DNA of 64,000 nucleotides from a bacterium M00.F.Ca.ET.205.01.1.1 (lineage in GTDB: Bacteria; Pseudomonadota; Alphaproteobacteria; Rhizobiales; Rhizobiaceae). A model generated the notes under the pieces. That model saw only the letters and a program-made list of their open reading frames with translations, did not search any database and was not told the origin of the DNA. The stretch is from contig SRUQ01000009.1 of assembly GCA_004791255.1 (NCBI GenBank), forward strand, positions 62,001 through 126,000, given 5' to 3'. This document shows positions 40,877 to 48,632 of the stretch, one piece after another; the stretch's first letter is position 1; every line of letters begins with the position of its first letter. Made by a program: the position numbers and the translations under genes.

Positions 40877-41284
40877 ATGTTCGATACGAAATTTGCAATC
40901 GTGCTCAGGCAGGATCTGCCGGTCTGGCAGAAGCTCAACGTCACCGCTTTCCTGACCAGCGGCATTGTCGCGCAGGACCCCGACATCATCGGCGAGCCGT
41001 ACCGGGACCGTGCCGGCAATGTCTACAATCGGCTGTCGGTCCAGCCGGTCATCGTGCTGTCCGCCGACCAGATGGGGATCGCCGCGATCCACCGACGCGC
41101 GCTGGAGCGCGGCGTCACCACCTCGCTCTATGTCGAGGAGATGTTTTCCACCGGCTTTGATGCCGCCAACCGCGCGGCCTTCGCGCAATTCGCGCCCGAC
41201 GACGCCAAGGTGGTCGGCATCGCGCTGCGCGCCGAGAAGAAGTTGGTCGACAAGATCGTCAAGGGCGCCCGCATGCATGCCTGA
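40877..41284 (+). CDS. DUF2000-family protein
   Basis: The 135-aa protein has DUF2000 features (KFAIVLRQDLPVWQKLNVTAFLTSGI, EPYRDRAGNVYNRLSVQPVIVLSAD, GVTTSLYVEEMFSTGFDAANR). The fold resembles peptidyl-tRNA hydrolase II, but function is unknown. It is divergently transcribed from an AraC-type regulator, the pairing commonly seen for this family. Confidence 0.85.
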   Translation: MFDTKFAIVLRQDLPVWQKLNVTAFLTSGIVAQDPDIIGEPYRDRAGNVYNRLSVQPVIVLSADQMGIAAIHRRALERGVTTSLYVEEMFSTGFDAANRAAFAQFAPDDAKVVGIALRAEKKLVDKIVKGARMHA

Positions 41285-41400
41285 CATGGCCGGTCTCTAA
41301 GCCTGTCCGGGGCTCTTGTTGTGCCAGCCGCTTTTGGCTTGCCGCAAGCCTTCAATTGCCGCAAAGGTGGGTCTCAGCCCAGCTTTTCTCCGGCCTGCAT

Positions 41401-42342
41401 GTGAATCCTTCCCAAAGATATGTCGAAAGCGCGACGCCGCCGATGGCGATCCTGTGCATGCTGACGACCTATGTCTTCTTTACCTTCCTCGACACCTCAA
41501 GCAAATATCTCGTCCTTGCCGGCGTTTCGGCGCTGATCGTCGCCTGGGTGCGCTTTGCCGTGCATGTCGTGCTGGTCGGCACGCTGCTGCGCGGCTGGCG
41601 CCAACCGGCGCGGTTTCGGCCGGTCAATTTGCCGGCGCATGTGCTGCGCGGCGTGTTCCTGTTCGGCTCGACCATGTGCAACATCCTTGCGTTGCGCTCG
41701 CTGCAACTGGCCGAGACGACATCGATCTATTTCTTCGGGCCGATGGTGATCACCGCCCTTGCCGGCCCGCTGCTCGGCGAATGGGCCGGCTGGCGGCGCT
41801 GGCTGGCCATCCTGGCGGCCTTTGCCGGCGTCCTCATCATCACTAGGCCAGGTGTCGGCGTTTTCGGCATCGGCCATATCTTCGCCCTCGGGTCGATGCT
41901 GTCGAACAGCTTCTATGTCATCATGACCCGCCGCATGTCGGCGACCGAGACACCGGAAAGCCTGATCCTGTTCTCGGCGCTGGCGCCGGCGGTGCTGCTT
42001 ATGCCCTTGCTGCCGTTTTCCTTCTCGCTGCCGCATGATGGCTGGCACTGGTTCGTGCTGCTCATGCTTGGCGTTTTCGGCGGCGTCGGCCACTGGCTTC
42101 TGGTGCAGGCCTATCGGCGGGCGACGACCACGGCGCTCGCCCCCTATCCCTATTCGCAGATGGTGTGGATGATCCTCTCCGGCTGGATCGTGTTCAAGCA
42201 ATTCCCCGACCGCTGGACGCTGGTCGGCGCCGCCATCATCGTCGCCAGCGGCCTCTACATCGTCCATCGGGAGCATCGGTTGCGGCTGCAAAGCCGTGCG
42301 GCCTCCGACGTTGAGGCCGAAGCGCTGGCAAAAACGCTTTGA
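41401..42342 (+). CDS. DMT/EamA-family membrane transporter
   Basis: The product is about 313 aa with ten hydrophobic segments in two EamA repeats (FLDTSSKYLVLAGVSALIVAWVRF and, in the second half, FALGSMLSNSFYVIMTRRMSA). The C-terminal GWIVFKQFPDRWTLVGAAIIVASGLYIVHREH is typical. It probably exports a small metabolite or amino-acid derivative. The start is uncertain: GTG 41401 and ATG 41443 are both possible and neither has a good ribosome site; an ATG at 41356 is also in frame. The following LacI gene lies 65 bp downstream on the same strand. Confidence 0.85.
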   Translation: MNPSQRYVESATPPMAILCMLTTYVFFTFLDTSSKYLVLAGVSALIVAWVRFAVHVVLVGTLLRGWRQPARFRPVNLPAHVLRGVFLFGSTMCNILALRSLQLAETTSIYFFGPMVITALAGPLLGEWAGWRRWLAILAAFAGVLIITRPGVGVFGIGHIFALGSMLSNSFYVIMTRRMSATETPESLILFSALAPAVLLMPLLPFSFSLPHDGWHWFVLLMLGVFGGVGHWLLVQAYRRATTTALAPYPYSQMVWMILSGWIVFKQFPDRWTLVGAAIIVASGLYIVHREHRLRLQSRAASDVEAEALAKTL

Positions 42343-42346
42343 CTTG

Positions 42347-42401
42347 CCCCGGATCAATGGCATAACGCCGCGTTTAAAAAGTTTAAAAACCATCCGGGGG
42401 G
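42347..42401. promoter_or_regulatory. Leader of the LacI gene with direct repeat and long-range stem
   Basis: GTTTAAAAA occurs twice in tandem (42372-42389), a possible autoregulatory site or AT-rich promoter core. Outer arms CCCCGGAT (42347-42354) and ATCCGGGG (42392-42399) can pair, and the right arm overlaps the GGGGGG used as ribosome site. A folded leader could therefore lower translation. Confidence 0.4.
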
Positions 42402-42407
42402 CGAAGG

Positions 42408-43430
42408 CTGGCACAAAAGATCAAGCTGTCGACGATCGCGGACGCGCTCGGTGTGTCTACGGCCACGGTTTCATTGGCGCTGCGCGACAGCCCGCTGGTC
42501 GCCGGCTCAACGCGCGACCGCATCAAGGAGCACGCGCGCGCCATCGGCTATATCTACAACCGCCGCGCCGCCTCGCTGCGCACCTCGCGCTCGGGCATTG
42601 TCGGCGTCGTCGTTCACGACATCATGAACCCGTTCTTCGCCGAAATTCTGCGTTCGATCGAAAGCGAGCTCGACCGCAGCCGCCAGACCTTCATCCTGTC
42701 CAACCATTACGACCAGCTGGAAAAACAGCGCACCTTCATCGACACGCTTTTGCAGCTCGGCGCCGACGGCGTCATCATGTCGCCGGCCATCGGCACGCCG
42801 CCGGAGGACATACTGATGGCCGAGGAGAACGGCCTGCCGGCGGTGCTGATCGCGCGCAGCGTGGTCGGTGCCGACGTGCCGGTCTTCCGCGGCGATGATG
42901 CCTATGGCACCGCGCTCGCCACCAACCATCTGATCTCGCTCGGCCACAAGCGCATCGCCATGATCGGCGGCACCGACCAGACCTCGACTGGCCGCGACCG
43001 CTACCAGGGCTATGTCAACGCCATGGAGGCCGCCGGGCTGGAAGTCCGGCCCTCGTGGCGCATCGCCGGTCCGCGCACCAAGCAGGCGGGTTTCGAGGCG
43101 GCGGGACAGTTTCTGGCGCTGAAAGACAAGCCGACCGCCGCCTGCTGCTGGAATGATCTCGTCGCCATCGGCCTGATGAACGGCATCGCCCGCGCCGGTC
43201 TGGTGCCGGGCGTCGACATCTCGGTCACCGGCTATGACGATCTCGAGGAGGCGGCCATCGCGACACCGGCTTTGACCACGGTCTGGAACGGCCAGCGCGA
43301 GGTTGGCCGCCGCGCCGCCAGCGCCCTGCTCGACAAGCTGAATGGTCAGACTGTGCGGCCTTCGCAGGAACTGATCAAACCGGAACTGCATGTGCGCCAG
43401 TCGACCGGCAAGCCGGTGGAGCGTGCATGA
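42408..43430 (+). CDS. LacI-family transcriptional regulator, probable CTG start
   Basis: The 340-aa product from CTG 42408 reads (L/M)AQKIKLSTIADALGVSTATVSLALRDSPLVAG, a full LacI helix-turn-helix. The first ATG/GTG/TTG in frame, GTG 42453, would remove half the helix-turn-helix, so the gene probably uses the rare CTG codon, with GGGGGG about six bases upstream. The effector domain (SGIVGVVVHDIMNPFFAEILRSIE, DGVIMSPAIGTP, LGHKRIAMIGGTDQTSTGRDRYQGY) is intact. It overlaps the hydroxyacid dehydrogenase start (ATGA) and likely regulates it. Confidence 0.88.
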   Translation: MAQKIKLSTIADALGVSTATVSLALRDSPLVAGSTRDRIKEHARAIGYIYNRRAASLRTSRSGIVGVVVHDIMNPFFAEILRSIESELDRSRQTFILSNHYDQLEKQRTFIDTLLQLGADGVIMSPAIGTPPEDILMAEENGLPAVLIARSVVGADVPVFRGDDAYGTALATNHLISLGHKRIAMIGGTDQTSTGRDRYQGYVNAMEAAGLEVRPSWRIAGPRTKQAGFEAAGQFLALKDKPTAACCWNDLVAIGLMNGIARAGLVPGVDISVTGYDDLEEAAIATPALTTVWNGQREVGRRAASALLDKLNGQTVRPSQELIKPELHVRQSTGKPVERA

Positions 43431-44419
43431 CCAAGACCGACCAGCTGCAAACCGTCGCCGTTCTGGTGCCGGGGCATTTCAACGACCATGCCGTCGAGCG
43501 CATCGACCGGACCTTCAAGAGGGTCCGGATCGAGCGCGCCGACCCGGCGCTGGTCACCGACGATATGCGCGCCAATGTGCGCGCCATCGCGTCCTTCGCC
43601 GGCGTCAGCGCGGCGATGATGGACGCGCTGCCCAATCTCGAACTGATCGCCTCCTTCGGCGTCGGCTATGATTCGGTCGATGCCGGCCATGCGGCCAAAA
43701 AGAACATCATGGTCACCAACACGCCCGACGTGCTGACCGAGGAAGTCGCCGACACCGCGATCGGCCTGCTGATCACCACCGTGCGCGAGTTCTACGGCGC
43801 CGAGAAATGGCTGCGCGACGGCAATTGGGTGAACAAGGGCCACTATCCGCTGAGCCGGCTGACCTTGCGTGGCCGCAGCGTCGGCATCTTCGGCATGGGC
43901 CGTATCGGGCTTGCCATCGCCCGGCGGCTGGAAGCCTTCGGTCTGCCGATCGCCTATCACAATCGGCGCCGTGTCGAAGGGCTCGTCTACCAGTACCATC
44001 CGACGCTGAAAGGCCTTGCCGAGGCGGTCGACACACTGATTTCGGTGGTGCCGGGCGGCGCTTCGACGGAAAAGGCGGTCAATGCCGAGATCCTGGCGGC
44101 GCTTGGGCCGAACGGCGTCTTCGTCAACATCGGCCGCGGCAGCACGGTCGACGAGGCCGCACTTGCGGCGGCGCTTGCCGACGGCACAATCGCCGCCGCC
44201 GGCCTCGATGTCTTCGCCGACGAGCCGAACGTGCCTAGGGCACTGCTCGACGCACCCAACGCCTCGCTATTGCCGCATATCGGCTCGGCCTCGCACCACA
44301 CGCGCCGCGCCATGGCGGACCTGTGCGTCGACAATCTGGTGTCATGGTTCGCTGAGCGCCGCGCGCTGACCCCTGTGCCGGAGACGGTGAACGTGAAGGC
44401 ACCGGACCGTGTCGGGTAA
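43427..44419 (+). CDS. D-2-hydroxyacid dehydrogenase (glyoxylate/hydroxypyruvate reductase-like)
   Basis: The 330-aa protein has the NAD(P)-binding GIFGMGRIGLAIARRLEAF, catalytic Arg in NIGRGSTVDEAAL, Glu region DEPNVPRALLDAPN and catalytic His in LPHIGSASHHTRRAM. This is the GhrB/hydroxypyruvate reductase type. It would reduce glyoxylate or hydroxypyruvate, or oxidise the reverse substrate; the LacI partner suggests control by a sugar acid. It could consume glyoxylate from the ureide pathway, though it lies 27 kb away. Confidence 0.92.
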   Translation: MTKTDQLQTVAVLVPGHFNDHAVERIDRTFKRVRIERADPALVTDDMRANVRAIASFAGVSAAMMDALPNLELIASFGVGYDSVDAGHAAKKNIMVTNTPDVLTEEVADTAIGLLITTVREFYGAEKWLRDGNWVNKGHYPLSRLTLRGRSVGIFGMGRIGLAIARRLEAFGLPIAYHNRRRVEGLVYQYHPTLKGLAEAVDTLISVVPGGASTEKAVNAEILAALGPNGVFVNIGRGSTVDEAALAAALADGTIAAAGLDVFADEPNVPRALLDAPNASLLPHIGSASHHTRRAMADLCVDNLVSWFAERRALTPVPETVNVKAPDRVG

Positions 44420-44517
44420 GCTTCGCTATGCGGCGAACGTGGCCGATCTGCAACGGCAGGTTGGAAATAGGTGCCTGTGACACGTCGGTATCTTGATTCG
44501 CAGCCGAAGCCCGATAC

Positions 44518-44538
44518 TTTAGTTGATAACCAACTAAA
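44518..44538. promoter_or_regulatory. Inverted repeat upstream of the porin-like gene
   Basis: TTTAGTTG (44518-44525) and CAACTAAA (44531-44538) form perfect 8-bp arms around ATAAC, 17 bp before the start codon. Position and symmetry fit a repressor operator; no regulator gene is next to it. Confidence 0.5.
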
Positions 44539-44554
44539 TTAGCGGGGGCGCTAC

Positions 44555-45226
44555 GTGAAAACTCTTCTTCTTGCGTCAACAATCCTTGTCGCCGTTTCAG
44601 GCAGCGCCTTCGCTGCCGACGCGCTTGGCTCAACTCCTGTCGCCTACGAATGGACCGGGGCCTATGTCGGCGCTCAGATCGGGTATGGCTGGGGAGATGT
44701 AGACGGTCACGATTCCTCGAAAGTGAACGGCTTTTCCGATTGGTCTGACTCGTGGAAGTCCAACGGGGTGCTCGGTGGCATTCATGTTGGCTACAACCAG
44801 GCCTTCGATTCGTTTGTTCTGGGCGTGGAAGGCGATATCGAGGGCTCGGGAGCGAGCGGTTCAGTAGTTTCGGTGTTTGCCGGCACCATCGAGACCAAAA
44901 TCAACGTCCAAGGTTCGCTGAGGGCGCGCCTTGGTTATGCGATGGGACCCGCGCTTCTCTACGCCACGGGCGGCCTGGCCGTAGCTCACTTCCGCACCAA
45001 CTACGACGAAGGCGCGACAACCGACAGTACATCCAACACCAAGGCGGGTTGGACGGTGGGCGCCGGTGTCGAATATGCTTTCTCGCAAAAATGGACGACG
45101 CGCGTTGAGTACCGCTACAGTGATTTCGGCACGTTCACCGACAATCCGGCGACCGACAGCGGGTTTCTGTACCCGACTGACGTGAAGACTCACGCTGTCC
45201 GTGTGGGCATCAGCTACAAATTTTGA
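44555..45226 (+). CDS. Outer-membrane beta-barrel protein (Omp25/RopB-like)
   Basis: The 223-aa product starts from GTG with a signal peptide (MKTLLLASTILVAVSGSAFAAD). It has alternating amphipathic strands (WTGAYVGAQIGYGWGD, GVLGGIHVGYNQAF, GSLRARLGYAMGPALLYATGGLAVAH, GWTVGAGVEYAFSQKWTTRVEYRYSDFG) and ends in ISYKF, the terminal-Phe outer-membrane signal. This is the eight-stranded barrel family common in Rhizobiales and Brucella. A GGGGG ribosome site and an operator-like inverted repeat lie upstream. Confidence 0.9.
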   Translation: MKTLLLASTILVAVSGSAFAADALGSTPVAYEWTGAYVGAQIGYGWGDVDGHDSSKVNGFSDWSDSWKSNGVLGGIHVGYNQAFDSFVLGVEGDIEGSGASGSVVSVFAGTIETKINVQGSLRARLGYAMGPALLYATGGLAVAHFRTNYDEGATTDSTSNTKAGWTVGAGVEYAFSQKWTTRVEYRYSDFGTFTDNPATDSGFLYPTDVKTHAVRVGISYKF

Positions 45227-45313
45227 GAAAGCGTTGCGGCTGGGCGGTCGCGAGACGAACTCTGCCGGTTCCCCTGATCACCATGCCTTTGTAAGGGCTG
45301 CTTGCCGTATTTC

Positions 45314-45329
45314 TTAACCTCCGCTTAAC
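45314..45329 (+). promoter_or_regulatory. CtrA-type binding site
   Basis: TTAA-CCTCCGC-TTAAC matches the alphaproteobacterial cell-cycle regulator CtrA consensus TTAA-N7-TTAAC exactly. It lies 45 bp upstream of the start codon of the small exported protein at 45374, a usual promoter position. Confidence 0.65.
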
Positions 45330-45338
45330 CCTCTGAAA

Positions 45339-45377
45339 TCATTCTTCATCCTGACCGTATGTGTGGATGAAGAATGA
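45339..45377 (+). promoter_or_regulatory. Hairpin covering the start codon
   Basis: TCATTCTTCATCC (45339-45351) and GGATGAAGAATGA (45365-45377) are perfect 13-bp inverted repeats with a 13-nt loop. The right arm contains the purine-rich ribosome site and the first ATG (45374), so the folded mRNA would hide both. It could instead be a DNA operator. Confidence 0.6.
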
Positions 45378-45781
45378 TGAGGATACTGCCCGCATTGATC
45401 GCCGCTGCTGCGCTGTTTGGCGGCATGCAGCTGTTTCAGAACGGCAGTGGGGAAAGTGCCGCTGACGAGCTTGCGCCGTCCAATAGCTACAGGCTTGTCG
45501 CCAATGGCGGCGAAGGGGACTGCGCGATCACGCGCGGTGCATCGATTTCGGATGGGCTGTCGCTGTTGACGGTGGCGCCGAATTGCCGCCGGCTCCTGCC
45601 TGGCATCGAGCACGCGAAATTCTGGCGTCAGCAACAGGACGGCACGGTCGCCTTCAGCGTCGATGGCATCGACCCCATTGTCACTTTCGCCGTGGCTGAC
45701 GGCGACGGCTACGAATCCTACGTGCCGGCCACGCCGCTTCTGTCGCTGGCCGCTGCCGAAGATCTGAAAACGAACGACTGA
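45374..45781 (+). CDS. Small exported protein, Inh-like protease inhibitor candidate
   Basis: The 135-aa product has an N-terminal hydrophobic signal/anchor (MMRILPALIAAAALFGGMQLF). A compact ~90-residue domain follows with two Cys (GEGDCAITRGASISDGLSLLTVAPNCRRLLPGIEHAKFWRQQQDG). The Cys spacing and the final FSVDGIDPIVTFAVADGDGYESY recall the AprI/Inh metalloprotease inhibitor and Omp19-like lipoprotein barrel, but there is no lipobox and this is tentative. It has a CtrA site and a start-codon hairpin upstream. ATG 45377 is an alternative start. Confidence 0.7.
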   Translation: MMRILPALIAAAALFGGMQLFQNGSGESAADELAPSNSYRLVANGGEGDCAITRGASISDGLSLLTVAPNCRRLLPGIEHAKFWRQQQDGTVAFSVDGIDPIVTFAVADGDGYESYVPATPLLSLAAAEDLKTND

Positions 45782-46573
45782 CTACTCGGCAGCAGCCCGC
45801 GCGCCAGTCTTCGCTGCTGCGTGCAAACGCACCGCGTCGCCGAAAGCGCGAAAAATCTTGGCCGAGTTGCTGTCCGACTTGACCCAGTATTCGGGATGCC
45901 ACTGCACGCCGACGGCGAAGGCGCGCGCACCCTTGACCGAAACCGCTTCGACCGTGCCGTCGGGGGCGACAGCCTCGATCTCCAGCTTCGACCCGAGCCG
46001 GTCGATCGCCTGGCGATGCAGCGAATTGACCTTGATCTCACCCGCGCCGAACACGCCGGCCAGGCAACTGTCGGGCTTGATCGAAATGGTCTGGTGGATG
46101 GCGAAGCGTTCGTCCTGGACATCGCTCACCCGCGCGCGGTGGTCGAGCGAGCCCTCGCGCTCCTGGATCTCGGTGCCCAGCGTCCCGCCCAGCGCCACGT
46201 TCAATTCCTGGATACCGCGGCAGATGGCAAGCAGCGGTACGCCGCGCTCGATCGCCCGGCGAATCAGCGGCAGCGTGGTGGAGTCACGCGCCGGATCATA
46301 AGGGCCGTTCGCCTCGGTGGCGTCGCCGCCATAGAGCGAGGGGTGCACATTGGACTTCGAGCCGGTGACCATGACGCCATCGACCGAGGACAGGAGCTCA
46401 TCGAAGTCGAGCCGGTCACCGAAGGACGGCACCAGCAGGGGGAATACGCCGGCGCCGGCAACCGCCGCTTCCAGATATTGCTGCGGGGCGGCATGCCAGG
46501 TGTAGTTGTCGAACTGACGGACGTCGGTCGAAATGGCGACGAGCGGCTGATGCATTTTGGGTCGGGTTTCCAT
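45782..46573 (-). CDS. Gamma-glutamyl-GABA hydrolase-like class-I glutamine amidotransferase
   Basis: The product is about 263 aa. The glutamine amidotransferase triad is visible: Cys in LLAICRGIQELNVALGG, and His/Glu in VQWHPEYW. Segments GVMVTGSKSNVHPSLYGGD and SLHRQAIDRLG fit peptidase C26/PuuD-type hydrolases that release GABA from gamma-glutamyl-GABA. ATG 46573 is the chosen start, though no good ribosome site is seen; ATG 46555 is possible. It may complement the glutamine-synthetase-like enzyme at 32364 in a split polyamine route. Confidence 0.88.
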   Translation of the reverse strand: METRPKMHQPLVAISTDVRQFDNYTWHAAPQQYLEAAVAGAGVFPLLVPSFGDRLDFDELLSSVDGVMVTGSKSNVHPSLYGGDATEANGPYDPARDSTTLPLIRRAIERGVPLLAICRGIQELNVALGGTLGTEIQEREGSLDHRARVSDVQDERFAIHQTISIKPDSCLAGVFGAGEIKVNSLHRQAIDRLGSKLEIEAVAPDGTVEAVSVKGARAFAVGVQWHPEYWVKSDSNSAKIFRAFGDAVRLHAAAKTGARAAAE

Positions 46574-46817
46574 CTGGATACGGGTATCTTGCCTGAAAAT
46601 AGGCGATCCCATGACATTTTTCCATGCCAAGTTTCGGCATGTCACATGGGCCACGCGACCGTCCGTTAGACTATAGTTGCAGGCACGTGCAAGACGGCCA
46701 TCAAATCCCACAGCCATGCTGGACTCGACTCCTTGCCCGTGTATTGTTCCGTCCCAACCGATCCGGGCATCGAGGATATCCCGAGCGTCGGTCAGTTGAT
46801 CCAAAAGGGAGGACTTC

Positions 46818-47927
46818 ATGGATCGTCGTTCATTCATTCGAAAGGCCGGGGTCACCGGCGTCGGTGCCGCGGCGGCGGCCGCTACGCTCGCCGCACCGGC
46901 CATCGCCCAGTCCAACCCCAAGGTGACATGGCGGCTTGCGTCGTCCTTCCCGAAGTCGCTCGATACCATCTATGGCGGCGCCGAAGTGTTCTCCAAGATG
47001 CTCTCGGAAGCCACTGACGGCAATTTCCAGATCCAGGTCTTCGCCGCCGGCGAACTGGTGCCCGGCCTGCAGGCGGCCGACGCCACCACGGCCGGGACGG
47101 TCGAGGCCTGCCACACGGTGGCATATTATTACTGGGGCAAGGACCCGACCTGGGCGCTGGGTGCCGCAGTGCCGTTCTCGCTCAATGCGCGCGGCATGAA
47201 TGCCTGGCACTACCATGGCGGCGGCATCGACCTGTTCAACGAGTTTCTCGCCACGCAGGGCCTTTTCGGCCTGCCCGGCGGCAACACCGGCGTGCAGATG
47301 GGCGGCTGGTTCCGCAAGGAAATCAACACGGTCGCCGACCTCTCCGGCCTCAAGATGCGCATCGGCGGTTTCGCCGGCAAGGTGGTGCAGAAGCTTGGCG
47401 TCGTGCCGCAGCAGATCGCCGGCGGCGACATCTATCCGGCGCTGGAGAAGGGCACCATCGACGCCGCCGAATGGGTCGGCCCCTATGACGACGAGAAGCT
47501 CGGCTTCTACAAGGTCGCGCCCTACTACTACTATCCCGGCTGGTGGGAAGGCGGCCCGACCGTGCATCTGATGTTCAACAAGGCGAAATATGAAGAGCTT
47601 TCGCCGGCTTACAAGTCGCTGTTGCGCACCGCCGCGCAAGCCGCCGACGCCAACATGCTGCAGAAATACGATCAACTGAACCCGGCGGCGGTCAAGCGGC
47701 TGGTGGCCGGTGGCGCCAAACTGCGGCCGTTCAGCCAGGACATCATGGCCGCCTGCTTCGAGAAGGCCAACGAGGTCTATGCCGAAATGGAAGCCTCCAA
47801 CGCCCCGTTCAAGAAGATCTGGGAATCGATCAAGGGCTTCCGCAAGGAGCATTATCTCTGGGCCCAGGTGGCCGAGTACAATTACGACACCTTCATGATG
47901 GTGCAGCAGCGCAACGGCAAGCTGTAG
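46818..47927 (+). CDS. TRAP transporter solute-binding protein (DctP type), Tat-exported
   Basis: The 369-aa protein has a twin-arginine signal (MDRRSFIRKAGVTGVGAAAAAATLAAPAIAQ) and the DctP/TakP signatures WRLASSFPKSLDTIYGGAEVFSK, FNEFLATQGLFGLPGGNTGVQMGGWFRKEI, LSGLKMRIGGFAGKVVQKLG and EKGTIDAAEWVGPYDDEKLGFYKVAPYYYYPGWWEGG. TakP-like proteins bind 2-oxoacids; the EWVGPYDD segment supports that branch. It is a single gene with its own terminator; the permease genes lie at 49675-52067 on the opposite strand. Partnering is inferred. Confidence 0.93.
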   Translation: MDRRSFIRKAGVTGVGAAAAAATLAAPAIAQSNPKVTWRLASSFPKSLDTIYGGAEVFSKMLSEATDGNFQIQVFAAGELVPGLQAADATTAGTVEACHTVAYYYWGKDPTWALGAAVPFSLNARGMNAWHYHGGGIDLFNEFLATQGLFGLPGGNTGVQMGGWFRKEINTVADLSGLKMRIGGFAGKVVQKLGVVPQQIAGGDIYPALEKGTIDAAEWVGPYDDEKLGFYKVAPYYYYPGWWEGGPTVHLMFNKAKYEELSPAYKSLLRTAAQAADANMLQKYDQLNPAAVKRLVAGGAKLRPFSQDIMAACFEKANEVYAEMEASNAPFKKIWESIKGFRKEHYLWAQVAEYNYDTFMMVQQRNGKL

Positions 47928-47949
47928 GCGGCCCCATCCGTCACTTAGC

Positions 47950-47985
47950 AAGACCCCGGACGAAGCTCGTCCGGGGTCTTTCTTT
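47950..47985 (+). terminator. Rho-independent terminator of the TRAP SBP gene
   Basis: A 14-bp perfect stem (AAGACCCCGGACGA with TCGTCCGGGGTCTT) around AGC is followed by TCTTTT. It is the clearest intrinsic terminator in the window. It lies between two convergent genes. Confidence 0.92.
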
Positions 47986-48360
47986 TCAGGCTTGGGAAGA
48001 GCTGACCTCGACCAGAATTCCGCCGGGTGCGGAGCAGTAGAAGGTCGTCGAACTGACGCCGCCGCGCGTCAGTTCCTGGACCTCGCCCGGCGCAAAACCC
48101 GCATCGGCAAGCTCGGCCTGTTTGCGGCGGACAAGGCCCGGGCTGTCGACGAAGAAGCCGACGTGGAATCCTTCGGGATAGGTGGCTGCTTCTCCCTTGC
48201 CTGGTATCATCAGGTTGAGGGCAAAGCCGTCGGCGCCGCGCAGGATGGCGAAGGCATCCTTGCCGCGCATGGCGACGAGTTCGAAGCCGAAATGGCTGGT
48301 GAAGAAGCCGGCAAGAGCCGCGACTTCGGATGTGACGAGATTGGCGTGGTTCAGTTTCAT
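47986..48360 (-). CDS. VOC-superfamily (glyoxalase/dioxygenase fold) protein
   Basis: The 124-aa protein fits one VOC domain: MKLNHANLVTSEVAALAGFFTSHFGFELVAMRGKDAFAILRG and the C-terminal strand TFYCSAPGGILVEVSS. The N-terminal HANLVT and C-terminal ILVEV strands carry the usual metal-ligand positions (His, Glu). Exact activity is unknown. A structured 270-bp leader region precedes it. It ends next to the TRAP SBP terminator. Confidence 0.86.
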   Translation of the reverse strand: MKLNHANLVTSEVAALAGFFTSHFGFELVAMRGKDAFAILRGADGFALNLMIPGKGEAATYPEGFHVGFFVDSPGLVRRKQAELADAGFAPGEVQELTRGGVSSTTFYCSAPGGILVEVSSSQA

Positions 48361-48632
48361 GGGTCGGTCCTGTCGCTGGTTGAAAGGCGGACAGGCTTGG
48401 CTGCGGACCGTGAAGAGCGGCGAGGACATGGACAAATCCGGACATGACCCAGCCGGCCCACGGGCGTTCGCCTCGCTTGCCGGCCGCGGGTTCTCCCGCA
48501 CAATCATGCGGCGAACAGGCCCCCGTTCGAAAACGGGAGAGACCGGACTACCGAACCGGCCATGTCTTTTTCGGCACAGGCTGGATAGCCGATCGGCGGC
48601 GTGACGGCAAGCAGCGCGGCGGCGGGCGCGGT
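48361..48632. other. 272-bp structured intergenic region
   Basis: The region separates the VOC gene from the dehydrogenase gene, both minus strand. Several strong hairpins are visible: CCCGTT/AACGGG at 48522-48537, and GCGGG/CCCGC at 48486-48499. It could be the leader of the VOC gene or a small RNA. It does not fit a tRNA or a recognised riboswitch. Confidence 0.4.

Noticed and set aside
46620..46650. CATGCC/GGCATG inverted repeat upstream of the amidotransferase gene
   Set aside because: Arms are only 6 bp with a 7-bp loop, expected by chance in a GC-rich intergenic region.
47950..47985. Bidirectional terminator for the VOC gene as well
   Set aside because: The stem works in both directions but only the plus strand has a trailing T-run, so minus-strand use is unsupported.
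48486..48600. tRNA-like or glycine-riboswitch-like sequence
   Set aside because: No cloverleaf with acceptor stem and proper T-arm, and the conserved glycine aptamer blocks are missing; only simple hairpins remain.
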